Made by a program: the position numbers and the translations under genes. This document shows, piece by piece, positions 1 to 8,680 of a DNA stretch of 64,000 nucleotides. The stretch is taken from assembly GCF_000145035.1 (NCBI RefSeq), contig NC_014387.1:1602001-1666000 (forward strand). Reading direction: 5' to 3'. The notes below the pieces were generated by a model that saw only the letters and a list, made by a program, of their open reading frames with translations, was not told the origin of the DNA and did no database searches. How positions within the stretch are numbered: position 1 is the first letter of the stretch; each line of letters opens with the position of its first letter. This stretch comes from Butyrivibrio proteoclasticus B316. Lineage in GTDB: Bacteria; Bacillota; Clostridia; Lachnospirales; Lachnospiraceae.

Positions 1-243
1 GTAGGTAAGCCTTTTTCTGAAACTGTAGATATGGTGATTGATAAGACTGGCTTTGACAGAGAGAAGATCACTTTTGTAGGTGACCGCCTGTATACAGATG
101 TTGCTACCGGGGTTAAGAATGGTGCAAAAGGGGTTCTGGTGCTCACAGGAGAAGCAGGACTTGAAGATATACCAGGGTCAGATGTTAAGCCTGATGCTGT
201 ATATGAAGGCATAGGTGAGATGGGAAAACTCCTATTGAGATAG
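1..243 (+). CDS. HAD-superfamily (NagD-like) sugar phosphatase, C-terminal part
   Basis: The reading frame is open from base 1, so the gene begins upstream of the window and only its last 80 codons are seen; it stops at TAG 241-243. The first residues include GKP, the motif III lysine of HAD class IIA phosphatases of the NagD/p-nitrophenylphosphatase type. GDRLYTDV follows at codons 27-34, the motif IV acidic pair that binds magnesium. The remaining residues (KNGAKGVLVLTGE) fit the end of the Rossmann core. Known members remove phosphate from small sugar or nucleotide phosphates in the cytoplasm; the substrate cannot be told from this fragment. The catalytic aspartate of motif I lies outside the window. 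Confidence 0.8.
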   Translation, partial: VGKPFSETVDMVIDKTGFDREKITFVGDRLYTDVATGVKNGAKGVLVLTGEAGLEDIPGSDVKPDAVYEGIGEMGKLLLR

Positions 244-445
244 GCTGTATGGAAATCTCAGAGCAGTTCTGAATGGCAGGAATGTGACGAGAATCTTGAA
301 AAAATTGCACAAAGCCTTTGGCATAATAGACGATTGAAAGGTAAGAATCTATAATAATCTAGAGAGTAAAACGATAAACCATGTGCGTCTGAACATTAAA
401 CTACTGATGCCACATGAATGAGAATAATATCAACGGAGGTATGAA

Positions 446-1087
446 ATGAAAATCGCACTTATTAATGAGAACAGTCAGGCTGCCAAGAATGAGATGATCT
501 ACGGAGCACTCAAGAAGGTTGCTGATAAGCATGGCTTTGAGGTGTTTAATTACGGAATGTATTCAGCTGAGGACAAGGCGCAGCTTACATATGTACAGAA
601 TGGTATTCTTGCTTGTGTTCTTCTTAACTCTGGCGCTGTTGATTATGTAATTACCGGCTGCGGAACAGGAGAGGGCGCTATGCTTGCTTGTAACAGCTTC
701 CCTGGAGTTATCTGTGGTCATGTAACAGATCCTCTTGATGCTTACACATTTGCTCAGATCAATGATGGTAACGCTATTGCCATGAACTTTGCACTTAAGT
801 CAGGATGGGGCGCAGAACTCAATCTTGAATATACATTTGAGAAGCTTTTCTCTGAGGAGTCAGGACAGGGATATCCAAGAGAGAGAGCAGTTCCTGAGCA
901 GAGAAATAAGAAAATTCTTGATGAAGTCAAGAAAGTTACATACAACCAGGATGTTGTAGATATTCTTAATAAGCTTGACAGAGATCTTGTTAAGGGAGCT
1001 CTTTCAGGTGAGCATTTCCTTGAGTACTTTGATGCAAATGCCAAGGATGAGAGAATCAAGGCTGCTGTACACGAAATACTTGCATAA
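446..1087 (+). CDS. RpiB/LacA/LacB-family sugar-phosphate isomerase-like protein
   Basis: 213 codons from ATG 446, set by GGAGGT at 435-440. Residues 71-87 (GCGTGEGAMLACNSFPG) and the following ICGH and NDGNAIAMNF match the active-site loop and the phosphate-binding region of ribose-5-phosphate isomerase B and the galactose-6-phosphate isomerase subunits; Cys72 corresponds to the usual catalytic cysteine. The N-terminus reads LINENSQ instead of the SDHAG-type motif of true RpiB, and a helical extension of about 60 residues follows the Rossmann core, so the substrate may differ. It is a single gene with its own probable terminator downstream. Family membership is fairly sure; the actual sugar phosphate is not known. 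Confidence 0.8.
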   Translation: MKIALINENSQAAKNEMIYGALKKVADKHGFEVFNYGMYSAEDKAQLTYVQNGILACVLLNSGAVDYVITGCGTGEGAMLACNSFPGVICGHVTDPLDAYTFAQINDGNAIAMNFALKSGWGAELNLEYTFEKLFSEESGQGYPRERAVPEQRNKKILDEVKKVTYNQDVVDILNKLDRDLVKGALSGEHFLEYFDANAKDERIKAAVHEILA

Positions 1088-1107
1088 ATCATAATATATG
1101 AAGTATG

Positions 1108-1165
1108 GGGCTGTCGCTTTAGATGATCAGTTGATCAAATCTTATTGCGGTAGCCCTTATTTTAG
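1108..1165 (+). terminator. Probable terminator after the RpiB-like gene
   Basis: A ten-pair stem, GGGCTGTCGC at 1108-1117 with GCGGTAGCCC at 1147-1156 (two G-U pairs), is followed by TTATTTTAG. The loop contains a second small hairpin, GATCA/TGATC. The long loop makes it less typical than the other terminators here. Confidence 0.55.
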
Positions 1166-1220
1166 TTATATGGAATATTTTGCTATCCTCTTATATATGG
1201 AATTAAGAAAAATTTTATGA

Positions 1221-1226
1221 TATAAT
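1221..1226 (+). promoter_or_regulatory. Possible -10 element ahead of the TPR protein gene
   Basis: TATAAT at 1221-1226 is a perfect -10 hexamer, but no good -35 hexamer is seen at 16-18 nt upstream. It lies only 17 nt before the first ATG, which suggests that translation starts at one of the later ATG codons. Confidence 0.35.
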
Positions 1227-1242
1227 ACGCGATAGTGTTGAA

Positions 1243-2685
1243 ATGGGGAAGTTGGATTTTGATACTTTTGTATTAGGTTTTATAAGGAGTATGGTTTACA
1301 AAAAGGCTATGGGTTACAGAGAGAAAGATCACTCTTTTGACTCTATTAAAAAGAGTAGTAAACATAAGAAGAGGCGCAGGCGCGCTAACAGAATAGACAT
1401 CAGGAAGGTTGCAATTATTGGCATAGCCACAGTGATTACTGTTGTGTGTGGATATGCAGTATATAGTCATTTGCCATTTGTTAAGGTTAATAAGGCTATA
1501 GCAGCCGGTAACAGATATTCAGAACAGGCAGAATATGATGCAGCGATCAATTCGTATTCAGAGGCAATTGAGATAGATTCCGGCTCTGTTGCAGCTTATT
1601 CTAATATGGCAAGTGCATATCTTAGCATAGATGATTCTGAATCTGCCAAGAAGGTTTTATATGATGGATGGCAGAATACAGAGAGCCAGGCACTTCTTTC
1701 AAATTATCTTACTGTTATCATGAATGACGCTGTTAGTACGATTAACGAGGGTAATGGTAATATTGATACAGTTTTAAGTGTCATGTCTGTTCTTGAGCAG
1801 GACAGCAGTAATACAGATGCTATTCAGCTTATGGATGCTGCTTATGACAGATGCTTTAGCTTATATGATGATGACGTCAACTCAATGTTCAGATGTTCAG
1901 AGTCCGGATGCAGCTATGAGAAGTATGCTGATCTTATAGGCAGGATGCTAGCTGTATATCAGACAGCTCCATCTGATGAACTTAAGGCACTTGTTCTTAA
2001 ATATGCTGTTCCTTCTTCTGATTCTTTTACCATGAACTATGAAGATGCGCTTGCTTATGGAAGTGTTCTTGATAATGTCATGAATACTGTAGGAACAAGT
2101 GATGAGATTTCATCTGTTAAGGACTGCATCGACAATGCTCAGAGCGTTCAGGGCGTTTTTGCTGATATTTTTACTCAGCTTGATGTTGGAAACGTAGATG
2201 ACCTTAGAGATTTTGTTGTATCAGATGAGTATATTAATCTTAGAAATGTATTTCTTAACAATGAGGAGACTCCTCAGGAGAATACAACATATGTCGCTAT
2301 CAGCAGAGAGGCTATTATCCTCAATAGAAACGACGGCAAATTCAGCTACAGATTTCTTGATTTTGAGGAGAATCCGGATACAGCAGGTGTAATAACTCTT
2401 TGGGCAAATTATTTTGAGGATGACGGCGTTCAGAGAAATTCAATATCTTATGAACCGGGATCAATTGATGGCAACATGTATCCTCATACCAAATACACTG
2501 TAACTTATCTTAAGAGTTACACCAATTCAGGCAATAATACCAAGGTTGCCAAGATGAATTACAGATTATCTACTGCAATTACTGACGAGACCGGCAAGAC
2601 AACTGAGACAATAGTAGGTGACTGGGGCGGAACAGATGAGTATGAGATGGATATTAAGACCATCGAATCCAGAATCCGTGCATGA
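1243..2685 (+). CDS. Membrane-anchored TPR-repeat protein of unknown function
   Basis: Up to 480 codons. A very basic N-terminus (KHKKRRRRANR) precedes one membrane segment (about residues 54-75), then TPR-type helices (EAEYDAAINSYSEAIEIDSGSVAAYSNMASAYLS, here quoted only as its position, residues 95-127), and a C-terminal beta-rich region of about 170 residues that I do not recognise. The layout predicts a short cytoplasmic tail with the TPR part outside the cell. The start is uncertain: ATG 1243 has no ribosome binding site, AAGGAG 1284-1289 lies one base before ATG 1291, and ATG 1309 is also possible. The architecture resembles the zinc-ribbon/TPR protein at 21.9 kb. No function is assigned. 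Confidence 0.7.
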   Translation: MGKLDFDTFVLGFIRSMVYKKAMGYREKDHSFDSIKKSSKHKKRRRRANRIDIRKVAIIGIATVITVVCGYAVYSHLPFVKVNKAIAAGNRYSEQAEYDAAINSYSEAIEIDSGSVAAYSNMASAYLSIDDSESAKKVLYDGWQNTESQALLSNYLTVIMNDAVSTINEGNGNIDTVLSVMSVLEQDSSNTDAIQLMDAAYDRCFSLYDDDVNSMFRCSESGCSYEKYADLIGRMLAVYQTAPSDELKALVLKYAVPSSDSFTMNYEDALAYGSVLDNVMNTVGTSDEISSVKDCIDNAQSVQGVFADIFTQLDVGNVDDLRDFVVSDEYINLRNVFLNNEETPQENTTYVAISREAIILNRNDGKFSYRFLDFEENPDTAGVITLWANYFEDDGVQRNSISYEPGSIDGNMYPHTKYTVTYLKSYTNSGNNTKVAKMNYRLSTAITDETGKTTETIVGDWGGTDEYEMDIKTIESRIRA

Positions 2686-2720
2686 TCATGTGGAGTAATA
2701 GAGTATAAATGGTATAATGA

Positions 2721-2760
2721 AACCAGTGCATCTTGATAAATGAGGATGTGCTGGTTTTTA
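2721..2760 (+). terminator. Rho-independent terminator after the TPR gene
   Basis: Stem AACCAGTGCATC (2721-2732) with GATGTGCTGGTT (2745-2756), one G-U pair, runs directly into a T tract. The T tract merges into TTTTTATGATATAGGAA (2755-2771), a 17-nt sequence repeated exactly after the secG terminator. Confidence 0.85.
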
Positions 2761-2797
2761 TGATATAGGAATAAAAAATTTTAATAAGGATATCAAG

Positions 2798-3475
2798 ATG
2801 CAATCAAATGCTACTCAGCCAAAATGTATAATAATATCAGCGGGGACTTTTGTTCCTTTGGAGATCCCTATAAATGAAGGCGATTATGTTATAGCCTGCG
2901 ATGCAGGATTTAAGTATGCTCAGCAGCTTGGAATACTTCCTGATCTTATAGTTGGAGATTTTGATTCTGCTAGTGAAGCAGAGCCCGATGTTATAAGAGG
3001 AATCAATGAAATCAAGGAGCATGACCCTGACAGAGTGGTTCAACTTGAAGTTAGAAAAGATGACACAGATACGATAAAAGCTGTCAAAATAGCGCTTTCT
3101 AAGGGATACCGTAAATTCTATCTGTATGGAACACTTGGCGGTAAGAGATTTGATCATACAATTGCCAATATACAGACTCTTTTGTATATCAAGCACAATG
3201 GTGGGCGAGGATATATATTTGACGCTGATAGAATGATCATGATAGCTGAGAATGAGTCGATTAAGTTTCATAAGGGAAACACCGGATATATATCTGTTTT
3301 TTCTCTTTCTGAGAGAGCCCTGGGAGTCACATTAAGAGGACTAATGTATAATCTAGAAAACGGCGAGCTCAAAAATGATTTTCCTCTTGGTGTCAGCAAC
3401 GAGTTTATAATTGATGAAGAAGCAGAAATATCTGTAAAAGATGGTACGCTCTTAATAATTACAGAGTTTCAATAA
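2798..3475 (+). CDS. thiN: Thiamine pyrophosphokinase
   Basis: 225 codons, the usual length for the family. The enzyme transfers pyrophosphate from ATP to thiamine to give thiamine diphosphate, the cofactor of, among others, the acetolactate synthase encoded at the right end of this window. Diagnostic motifs are ACDAGFKYAQQLG (residues 33-45), GDFDS (53-57), DDTD (88-91) and GGKRFDH (114-120), which form the catalytic site of the N-terminal domain; the C-terminal half is the beta-rich vitamin B1-binding domain. AAGGAT lies about 9 nt before ATG 2798. No TPP riboswitch was seen upstream. Only 36 bp separate it from the cation transporter gene, so they are probably co-transcribed. Confidence 0.92.
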   Translation: MQSNATQPKCIIISAGTFVPLEIPINEGDYVIACDAGFKYAQQLGILPDLIVGDFDSASEAEPDVIRGINEIKEHDPDRVVQLEVRKDDTDTIKAVKIALSKGYRKFYLYGTLGGKRFDHTIANIQTLLYIKHNGGRGYIFDADRMIMIAENESIKFHKGNTGYISVFSLSERALGVTLRGLMYNLENGELKNDFPLGVSNEFIIDEEAEISVKDGTLLIITEFQ

Positions 3476-3511
3476 TATTTAGAATTTTCTTGAAGATATG
3501 GGGGCTTATAT

Positions 3512-4681
3512 ATGATCTGTTTTTTGGCGCGTTTTTTTATAAAAGACTATGAACAGTATAAAATGCCCGGTGTCAGACAAGGGTATGGTTTACTTAGCGG
3601 AATTCTGGGGATCATTCTTAATATTTTCCTTTTTGCGACCAAGTTTATTGCAGGTATTATCAGTGGTTCCATTTCTATTTTTGGTGACGCATTTAATAAT
3701 CTGTCTGATGCAGCGTCATCTATAGTGACTTTTATCGGGTTTAAGCTTGCAGGAGAAGAAGCTGATGAGCAGCATCCTTTTGGCCATGGAAGACTTGAAT
3801 ATGTAGCTGGACTTATCGTGTCTCTTTTTATTATACTGACCGGATGTGAGGTTGCCAGAACTTCAGTAAATAAAATAATAAATCCTGAGCCGGTTGAATT
3901 TAATGCAACAATAGCAGTTATTCTCGTTGTTTCCATATTAGTGAAGCTTCTAATGTTTCAGGGAAATCTTCAGGCTGCTGATAAAATTGACTCTAAGACC
4001 TTGAAATCGGTTGCAATGGATAGTATTTCTGATGTGTTTACAACATCGGTTGTTCTTGCATCAAGTATTTTTGCATATAAGACGGGAATCATTGTTGATG
4101 GATATTTTGGTGTGTTTGTAGGCTTTTTTATCATTAAAACAGGATATGAATCTGCCAAAGATACCATAAATCCCCTTCTTGGTGAGCCACCAAGTAAGGA
4201 ATTTGTTGAAGATGTCAAAAATATTGTTATGTCTCATGATGGAATTCTCGGAGTTCATGACCTGCTCGTGCATAACTATGGCCCGAGCAGAATAATAATG
4301 TCTCTCCATGTTGAAGTTCCTGATAATCAGAACATTGTTACTGTTCATGATCTGATAGATGATATTGAAAATGAGCTAAGACAAAAATACCATTGTACAG
4401 CAGTGATCCATATGGATCCTGTCAGCCTTCATGATGAAGAAACCGAAATGGAAAAGGCTTTTGTCAAATCTCTTTTAAATGGACTTGATCCTAAACTTAA
4501 GTTTCATGATCTTCGTTTAGTGCATTCTAACGAAGAGGAGAGAAGACTGTCTTTTGATGTCATCACTCCGTATAAGTATGATCTGTCTGATGATGATATA
4601 AAAAACTATCTCATAGAGCATATGAGAAATATTGATCCTCGCGTTACCTGTGACATAACAATTGATAAAGAGGATGCATAA
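3512..4681 (+). CDS. Cation diffusion facilitator family transporter
   Basis: 389 codons. The protein has the six-helix membrane domain of the CDF family with metal-site residues in FGDAFNNLSD (57-66) and DSISD (170-174), the signature HPFGHGR at 88-94 after TM2, and a C-terminal cytoplasmic dimer domain (from about residue 220, with HDGILGVHDLLVHNYG). An extra segment of about 90 residues at the end is longer than in FieF. CDF proteins export divalent metals such as zinc, iron or manganese by proton antiport; the metal cannot be told here. It follows thiN closely and is 33 bp before the next gene. Confidence 0.9.
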   Translation: MICFLARFFIKDYEQYKMPGVRQGYGLLSGILGIILNIFLFATKFIAGIISGSISIFGDAFNNLSDAASSIVTFIGFKLAGEEADEQHPFGHGRLEYVAGLIVSLFIILTGCEVARTSVNKIINPEPVEFNATIAVILVVSILVKLLMFQGNLQAADKIDSKTLKSVAMDSISDVFTTSVVLASSIFAYKTGIIVDGYFGVFVGFFIIKTGYESAKDTINPLLGEPPSKEFVEDVKNIVMSHDGILGVHDLLVHNYGPSRIIMSLHVEVPDNQNIVTVHDLIDDIENELRQKYHCTAVIHMDPVSLHDEETEMEKAFVKSLLNGLDPKLKFHDLRLVHSNEEERRLSFDVITPYKYDLSDDDIKNYLIEHMRNIDPRVTCDITIDKEDA

Positions 4682-4714
4682 ATTAAATAATTGCTTAAAT
4701 GGGGAACAGGGTGT

Positions 4715-6463
4715 ATGAAAATCGTTGGGGAAATAAAGAATATCTATCGGGAGACTATTAAAGAGCATTTTGCATCAGCTGCTGTATTTATGCTTGCCAT
4801 GCTAATTTATGCCGTAAATTGCGGAGGAACCTTTAACAGTTTTTATAACGGCATACTTGGAGACATACTTAATGGATCTGCATTTTCACTTATTGGACTG
4901 TCACTGGGAATCCTTTTGTGTGAAGCTTTTTATCTTTATAAAAAGAATTCAGATTCGCAGTACAAGCCATTTAACGCGAAAACTACAGCGTTTTATATTA
5001 TAGCCTCTCTTGTGGCAGTATTAGCTTTTGGGCAGAATTACGTAGTTGTTAATACTGATTTTGTAAAAGAGTATTTAGGAGATAAGAGCACGCTTTATAC
5101 AGGATTGTCTGCTGACATATTTGTATTTACGTTGATCACTCTTTTATGCCTTTCTGTTTTTTTCTTTTATAAAAGAAGTAATGAAAACTTTGAAGGTTAT
5201 GCTGCAAAGGCTTTCTGCTCACTTATGAAAGCGGAACTTGTCTATGCTATTATTGCAATTGGATCTGCGCTTATTGTTTTTGCCTTCGATGAGCTTATTT
5301 TTGATACTTATAGACTTAATCTTTCTGAGAGAGTTCAGATTCTGCTGATCGGACTTGTTCAATTCCCCTGTGCAGTAATGGCTCTTTCCAGGACAAAAGA
5401 TAGTATTTCTCAATTTGGCAAGATAGTTTTGACCTATGTTCTGACAATTTTAGAATCTATAGCTTTTGTGATTATCTATGTCTATATCATTAAGATTCTT
5501 ATAACATGGAAGTTCCCTTCAAATGAAGCTTTTTCTATACTTACAGGTTTATTTGCCGCCGGGATCATGATCTGGACTATGGCTCTTGGGTGCAGCCAGG
5601 GATTCATCAGGAAGTACATCAGAATAATGCCCTTTATCTATATCCCATTCATTATTTTACAGGGAATGTGCCTGTATATGAGGGTGTCAGAATATGGCTT
5701 TACCAAATCAAGGTATATGGGGCTTGCACTTATTGTTTTTGAAATAGTGTATTTTGGTATTTACACTTATAGATTTTTTTCGGAAAAAGATATAATTTCA
5801 AGCGTTTTGTTTGTAATCATCATTGCGGCATTTATTATGCTCTTTTTCCCAAAGATCAATATGTATAGTGTAGTTACAGCCTCTCAGAGAGCAGTGATAG
5901 AGAAATGCTTTAAGCTTGGTGATGATGCGGATAATACGCTAAAGAGCAGGGCGTATGAAGCTTTTCATGCTATCAAAAAAGATGGCGGGTTTGCCGGAAA
6001 CAAATATCTGGAGAAAAAACTCTCTGACGAGCAGATAGATATTCTGAGATCATATTCAGATATCAGTGATGATTCGAGTTCTGATACTTTTTATGTTTAC
6101 TCTGACAGAAATGTGGATAAGATAGATGTTAGCGATTATGATGAGCTTTACTACATAAACAAGAATTATGGTAGCTTTTATGACGAAAGCCTTGATTTAA
6201 ACTATGATCTTGAGATGCTTCCACTTTATAACGGCGATGAAGTTATTGGAATAGTAAATCTCAAGCCACTTGCAGATAAATTCATAGAACTTGATAAAAA
6301 AGATTTGTCTATGGAAAGTGAACATGCATCTGAACTTATAAATGAGCCTGTTGAGCTTATGGATGGAGGAATCCTTATTATCTCAGGGCTTGATTTTCGC
6401 GGCGATTATTATGACGCTGACTGTATTAAATATATTGATCTTAGAGGATATGTGCTGAAATAA
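4715..6463 (+). CDS. DUF4153-like polytopic membrane protein
   Basis: 582 codons from ATG 4715, chosen over an in-frame TTG at 4691 because GGGGAACAGGG just precedes it. About ten to twelve membrane segments fill the first 390 residues, followed by INMYSVVTASQRAVIEKC and a soluble C-terminal domain of about 190 residues rich in Asp, Ser and Tyr. The overall plan and the NMYSV...SQ stretch at the membrane exit resemble DUF4153 proteins of Clostridia, whose function is not known. The family call is from memory of the pattern and is not certain. It lies between the CDF transporter and gpmI, which has its own promoter. Confidence 0.6.
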   Translation: MKIVGEIKNIYRETIKEHFASAAVFMLAMLIYAVNCGGTFNSFYNGILGDILNGSAFSLIGLSLGILLCEAFYLYKKNSDSQYKPFNAKTTAFYIIASLVAVLAFGQNYVVVNTDFVKEYLGDKSTLYTGLSADIFVFTLITLLCLSVFFFYKRSNENFEGYAAKAFCSLMKAELVYAIIAIGSALIVFAFDELIFDTYRLNLSERVQILLIGLVQFPCAVMALSRTKDSISQFGKIVLTYVLTILESIAFVIIYVYIIKILITWKFPSNEAFSILTGLFAAGIMIWTMALGCSQGFIRKYIRIMPFIYIPFIILQGMCLYMRVSEYGFTKSRYMGLALIVFEIVYFGIYTYRFFSEKDIISSVLFVIIIAAFIMLFFPKINMYSVVTASQRAVIEKCFKLGDDADNTLKSRAYEAFHAIKKDGGFAGNKYLEKKLSDEQIDILRSYSDISDDSSSDTFYVYSDRNVDKIDVSDYDELYYINKNYGSFYDESLDLNYDLEMLPLYNGDEVIGIVNLKPLADKFIELDKKDLSMESEHASELINEPVELMDGGILIISGLDFRGDYYDADCIKYIDLRGYVLK

Positions 6464-6494
6464 GGGAAACAATCATTAAGTTTTTGTTAATTAC

Positions 6495-6524
6495 TTGTCA
6501 GACAAGCTACTATTGAGCTATACT
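6495..6524 (+). promoter_or_regulatory. Sigma-A-type promoter for gpmI
   Basis: TTGTCA (6495-6500) and TATACT (6519-6524) are 18 nt apart. Transcription would start near 6531, exactly where a small stem-loop begins (GGATG 6531-6535 with CATCC 6541-6545). A second hairpin, TGCCGG/CCGGCA at 6567-6586, sits just ahead of the ribosome binding site; both may protect the leader of this highly expressed glycolytic gene. Confidence 0.7.
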
Positions 6525-6607
6525 ATGCAAGGATGATTAACATCCTTACTATAATATTGTTGATTGTGCCGGCGAAAATCCCGGCATGTGAAATGGAGGA
6601 TATATAA

Positions 6608-8155
6608 ATGAGAGGTTCTAAGCCTACAGTTCTTTTGATTCTTGACGGATATGGTCTTAATGATAACCCTGAGGGAAATGCTATTGCTATGGCCAAGACT
6701 CCTGTAATGGATGGTCTTATGAAGGATTATCCTTTTGTTAAAGGATATGCCAGCGGTCTTGCAGTAGGTCTTCCTGATGGTCAGATGGGTAATTCAGAGG
6801 TTGGTCACATGAATATGGGTGCCGGCCGAATTGTTTATCAGGAGCTTACAAGAATTACCAAGTCTATCGAAGATGGTGATTTCTTTACTAATGAAGGTCT
6901 TATGACTGCAATTAATAACTGCAAGGAGAAAAATTCAGCTCTTCATTTATATGGTCTTGTTTCTGATGGCGGTGTTCATAGCCACATCACACATATTTAT
7001 GGCCTCTTAGAGCTTGCCAAGAAGAACGGCCTTGATAAGGTATTCGTTCACTGCTTCCTTGATGGTAGAGATACTCCACCTGAGAGCGGAATTGATTTTG
7101 TTCAGCAGCTCGAAGACAAGATGAAAGAGCTTGGTGTTGGTGCTATTGCTTCTATCTCAGGTCGTTACTATGCAATGGATAGAGATAACAACTATGATCG
7201 TGTTGAGATTGCTTACAACGCACTTACAAAGGGCGAAGGAAATAAGGCTGATTCAGCACATGAGTGTATGGTTGCTTCTTACAAGGATGGTAAGACAGAT
7301 GAGTTTGTTATCCCTACAGTTATCATGAAGAATGGTGCGCCTGTAGCAACTATCAAGGATGGCGATTCAATTATTTTCTATAACTTCCGTCCTGACAGAG
7401 CAAGAGAGATCACACATTGCTTCTGTGATGATGAATTTGATAAATTTGCAAGAGGTAAGAGACCTGAGGTTACTTACGTTTGCTTTACAGATTATGATCC
7501 ACTTATCCCTAATAAGGAAGTTGCTTTCAAGAAGGTCCTTCTCAATAATACATTTGGAGAGTGGCTCGCAGCTAAGGGAATGAAGCAGGCTCGTATCGCA
7601 GAGACTGAGAAGTATGCTCATGTAACATTCTTCTTTAATGGTGGTGTTGAGCAGCCTAATGAGGGTGAAGACAGAGTACTTGTTAACAGCCCTAAGGATG
7701 TAGCAACATATGACCTTAAGCCTCAGATGAGTGCTCCTGAAGTATGTGAGAAGATTGTTAATGCTATCAACTCCCAGAAATATGATGTTATCATTGCTAA
7801 TTTTGCTAACCCTGATATGGTAGGACACACAGGTGTCATTCCTGCAGCTGTTCAGGCTATTGAGGTTGTTGATGAGTGCGTGGGCAAGGTCGTTGATGCT
7901 GTTAAGGCTCAGAATGGCACAATGTTCATCTGTGCTGACCATGGTAATGCAGATATGATGATCGATTATGAGACAGGTGAGCCTTGGACAGCTCATACAA
8001 CTAATCCTGTTCCATTTATTCTTGTTAACTATGATCCTGCATATACTCTTAAAGAGGGCGGATGCCTTGCTGATATCATTCCTACACTCATCGAGTGCAT
8101 GGGTGAGGAGCAGCCTGCAGAGATGACTGGTAAGTCACTTCTTATCAAGAAGTAA
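6608..8155 (+). CDS. gpmI: 2,3-bisphosphoglycerate-independent phosphoglycerate mutase
   Basis: 515 codons, full length for the family, starting at ATG 6608 with GGAGGA at 6596-6601. It interconverts 3- and 2-phosphoglycerate in glycolysis using two manganese ions and a phosphoserine intermediate. ILDGYG (residues 11-16) carries the first metal-binding Asp; DGQMGNSEVGHMNMGAGR contains the catalytic Ser63; DADHGNAD-type residues (CADHGNADMM near residue 440) and HTTNPVP close the metal site. Codon choice is strongly biased (many GCT, GTT, AAG), as expected for high expression. The gene is transcribed alone from the promoter at 6495-6524, with secG starting from another promoter downstream. Confidence 0.97.
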   Translation: MRGSKPTVLLILDGYGLNDNPEGNAIAMAKTPVMDGLMKDYPFVKGYASGLAVGLPDGQMGNSEVGHMNMGAGRIVYQELTRITKSIEDGDFFTNEGLMTAINNCKEKNSALHLYGLVSDGGVHSHITHIYGLLELAKKNGLDKVFVHCFLDGRDTPPESGIDFVQQLEDKMKELGVGAIASISGRYYAMDRDNNYDRVEIAYNALTKGEGNKADSAHECMVASYKDGKTDEFVIPTVIMKNGAPVATIKDGDSIIFYNFRPDRAREITHCFCDDEFDKFARGKRPEVTYVCFTDYDPLIPNKEVAFKKVLLNNTFGEWLAAKGMKQARIAETEKYAHVTFFFNGGVEQPNEGEDRVLVNSPKDVATYDLKPQMSAPEVCEKIVNAINSQKYDVIIANFANPDMVGHTGVIPAAVQAIEVVDECVGKVVDAVKAQNGTMFICADHGNADMMIDYETGEPWTAHTTNPVPFILVNYDPAYTLKEGGCLADIIPTLIECMGEEQPAEMTGKSLLIKK

Positions 8156-8202
8156 TTTTAAGTATTTGCCGACTATAAGCCTGGAATCATACTTGCAGAT
8201 AA

Positions 8203-8231
8203 TTGACGATACAACGCAAATGTGGTAGAGT
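8203..8231 (+). promoter_or_regulatory. Promoter for secG
   Basis: TTGACG (8203-8208) and TAGAGT (8226-8231) with the ideal 17-nt spacing, about 65 nt before the GTG start of secG. Confidence 0.6.
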
Positions 8232-8298
8232 AGTATTTGCTTGTAATTTACATATTTCAGGCTATAAGCGACAGATTGACTTTGGGAGGTTATTTTAA

Positions 8299-8541
8299 GT
8301 GAGCGTTTTAGGTTATATTGTTGGTGTAATTTTTATGCTGATTTGTGCCGCTTTAGTAGTTCTGGTACTTGCACAGGAAGGCAAGAGTCAGGGACTTGGA
8401 GCAATTCAGGGAACAGTTGAGAATACATATTGGGGCAAGAACAAGGGCCGTTCAAGAGAGGGCGTACTCAAGAAGGTAACAATCATTCTTTCAGTTTTGT
8501 TTGTTGTTATTGCAATTGTTCTTAATATGAACGTTCTTTAA
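8299..8541 (+). CDS. secG: Preprotein translocase subunit SecG
   Basis: 80 codons from GTG 8299, with GGGAGGT at 8284-8290. Two membrane segments (about residues 4-22 and 59-78) flank a cytoplasmic loop with QGLGAIQGT and ...TYWGKNKGRS, the arrangement of SecG. SecG is the small accessory subunit of the SecYEG channel. The position directly upstream of rnr and smpB is the common order in Firmicutes and supports the call. A strong terminator follows, so the genes downstream may use another promoter or depend on read-through. Confidence 0.9.
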   Translation: MSVLGYIVGVIFMLICAALVVLVLAQEGKSQGLGAIQGTVENTYWGKNKGRSREGVLKKVTIILSVLFVVIAIVLNMNVL

Positions 8542-8570
8542 TCTGTTTATTTGAATTATTTAGTATTTTT

Positions 8571-8600
8571 AGGCACTCCTTAGTGAGTGCCTTTCTTTTT
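8571..8600 (+). terminator. Rho-independent terminator after secG
   Basis: AGGCACTC (8571-8578) and GAGTGCCT (8585-8592) form a perfect stem with a six-base loop, followed by TTCTTTTT. Confidence 0.85.
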
Positions 8601-8641
8601 ATGATATAGGAAATTTCTCCGAAATTCCTATATCATAAAAA
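8596..8641 (+). repeat. Near-perfect inverted repeat of about 21 bp per arm
   Basis: The left arm at 8596-8617 (begins TTTTTATGATATAGGAA) and the right arm at 8621-8641 (ends CCTATATCATAAAAA) are complementary apart from one missing T, around a TCC loop. The first 17 nt recur exactly at 2755-2771, again right behind a terminator. No -10/-35 role is evident. Confidence 0.8.
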
Positions 8642-8680
8642 ACGCTCCGCTATGGATGCGCACTCGCGCGATAGGTAAAT

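Noticed and set aside
244..445. Possible RNA gene or small gene in the 200-bp gap before the RpiB-like gene
   Set aside because: No tRNA-like fold or coding frame with a start signal was seen; only a lone TATAAT at 350-355 without a matching -35.
2761..2797. TPP riboswitch ahead of thiN
   Set aside because: Less than 40 bp lie between the terminator and the gene, too little for a TPP riboswitch.
4691..4714. TTG start extending the DUF4153-like protein by eight codons
   Set aside because: No ribosome binding site precedes it, while ATG 4715 has a purine-rich site directly upstream.
7367..7996. Minus-strand open frame of 209 codons inside gpmI
   Set aside because: Antisense to a highly conserved gene, no ribosome binding site or motif.
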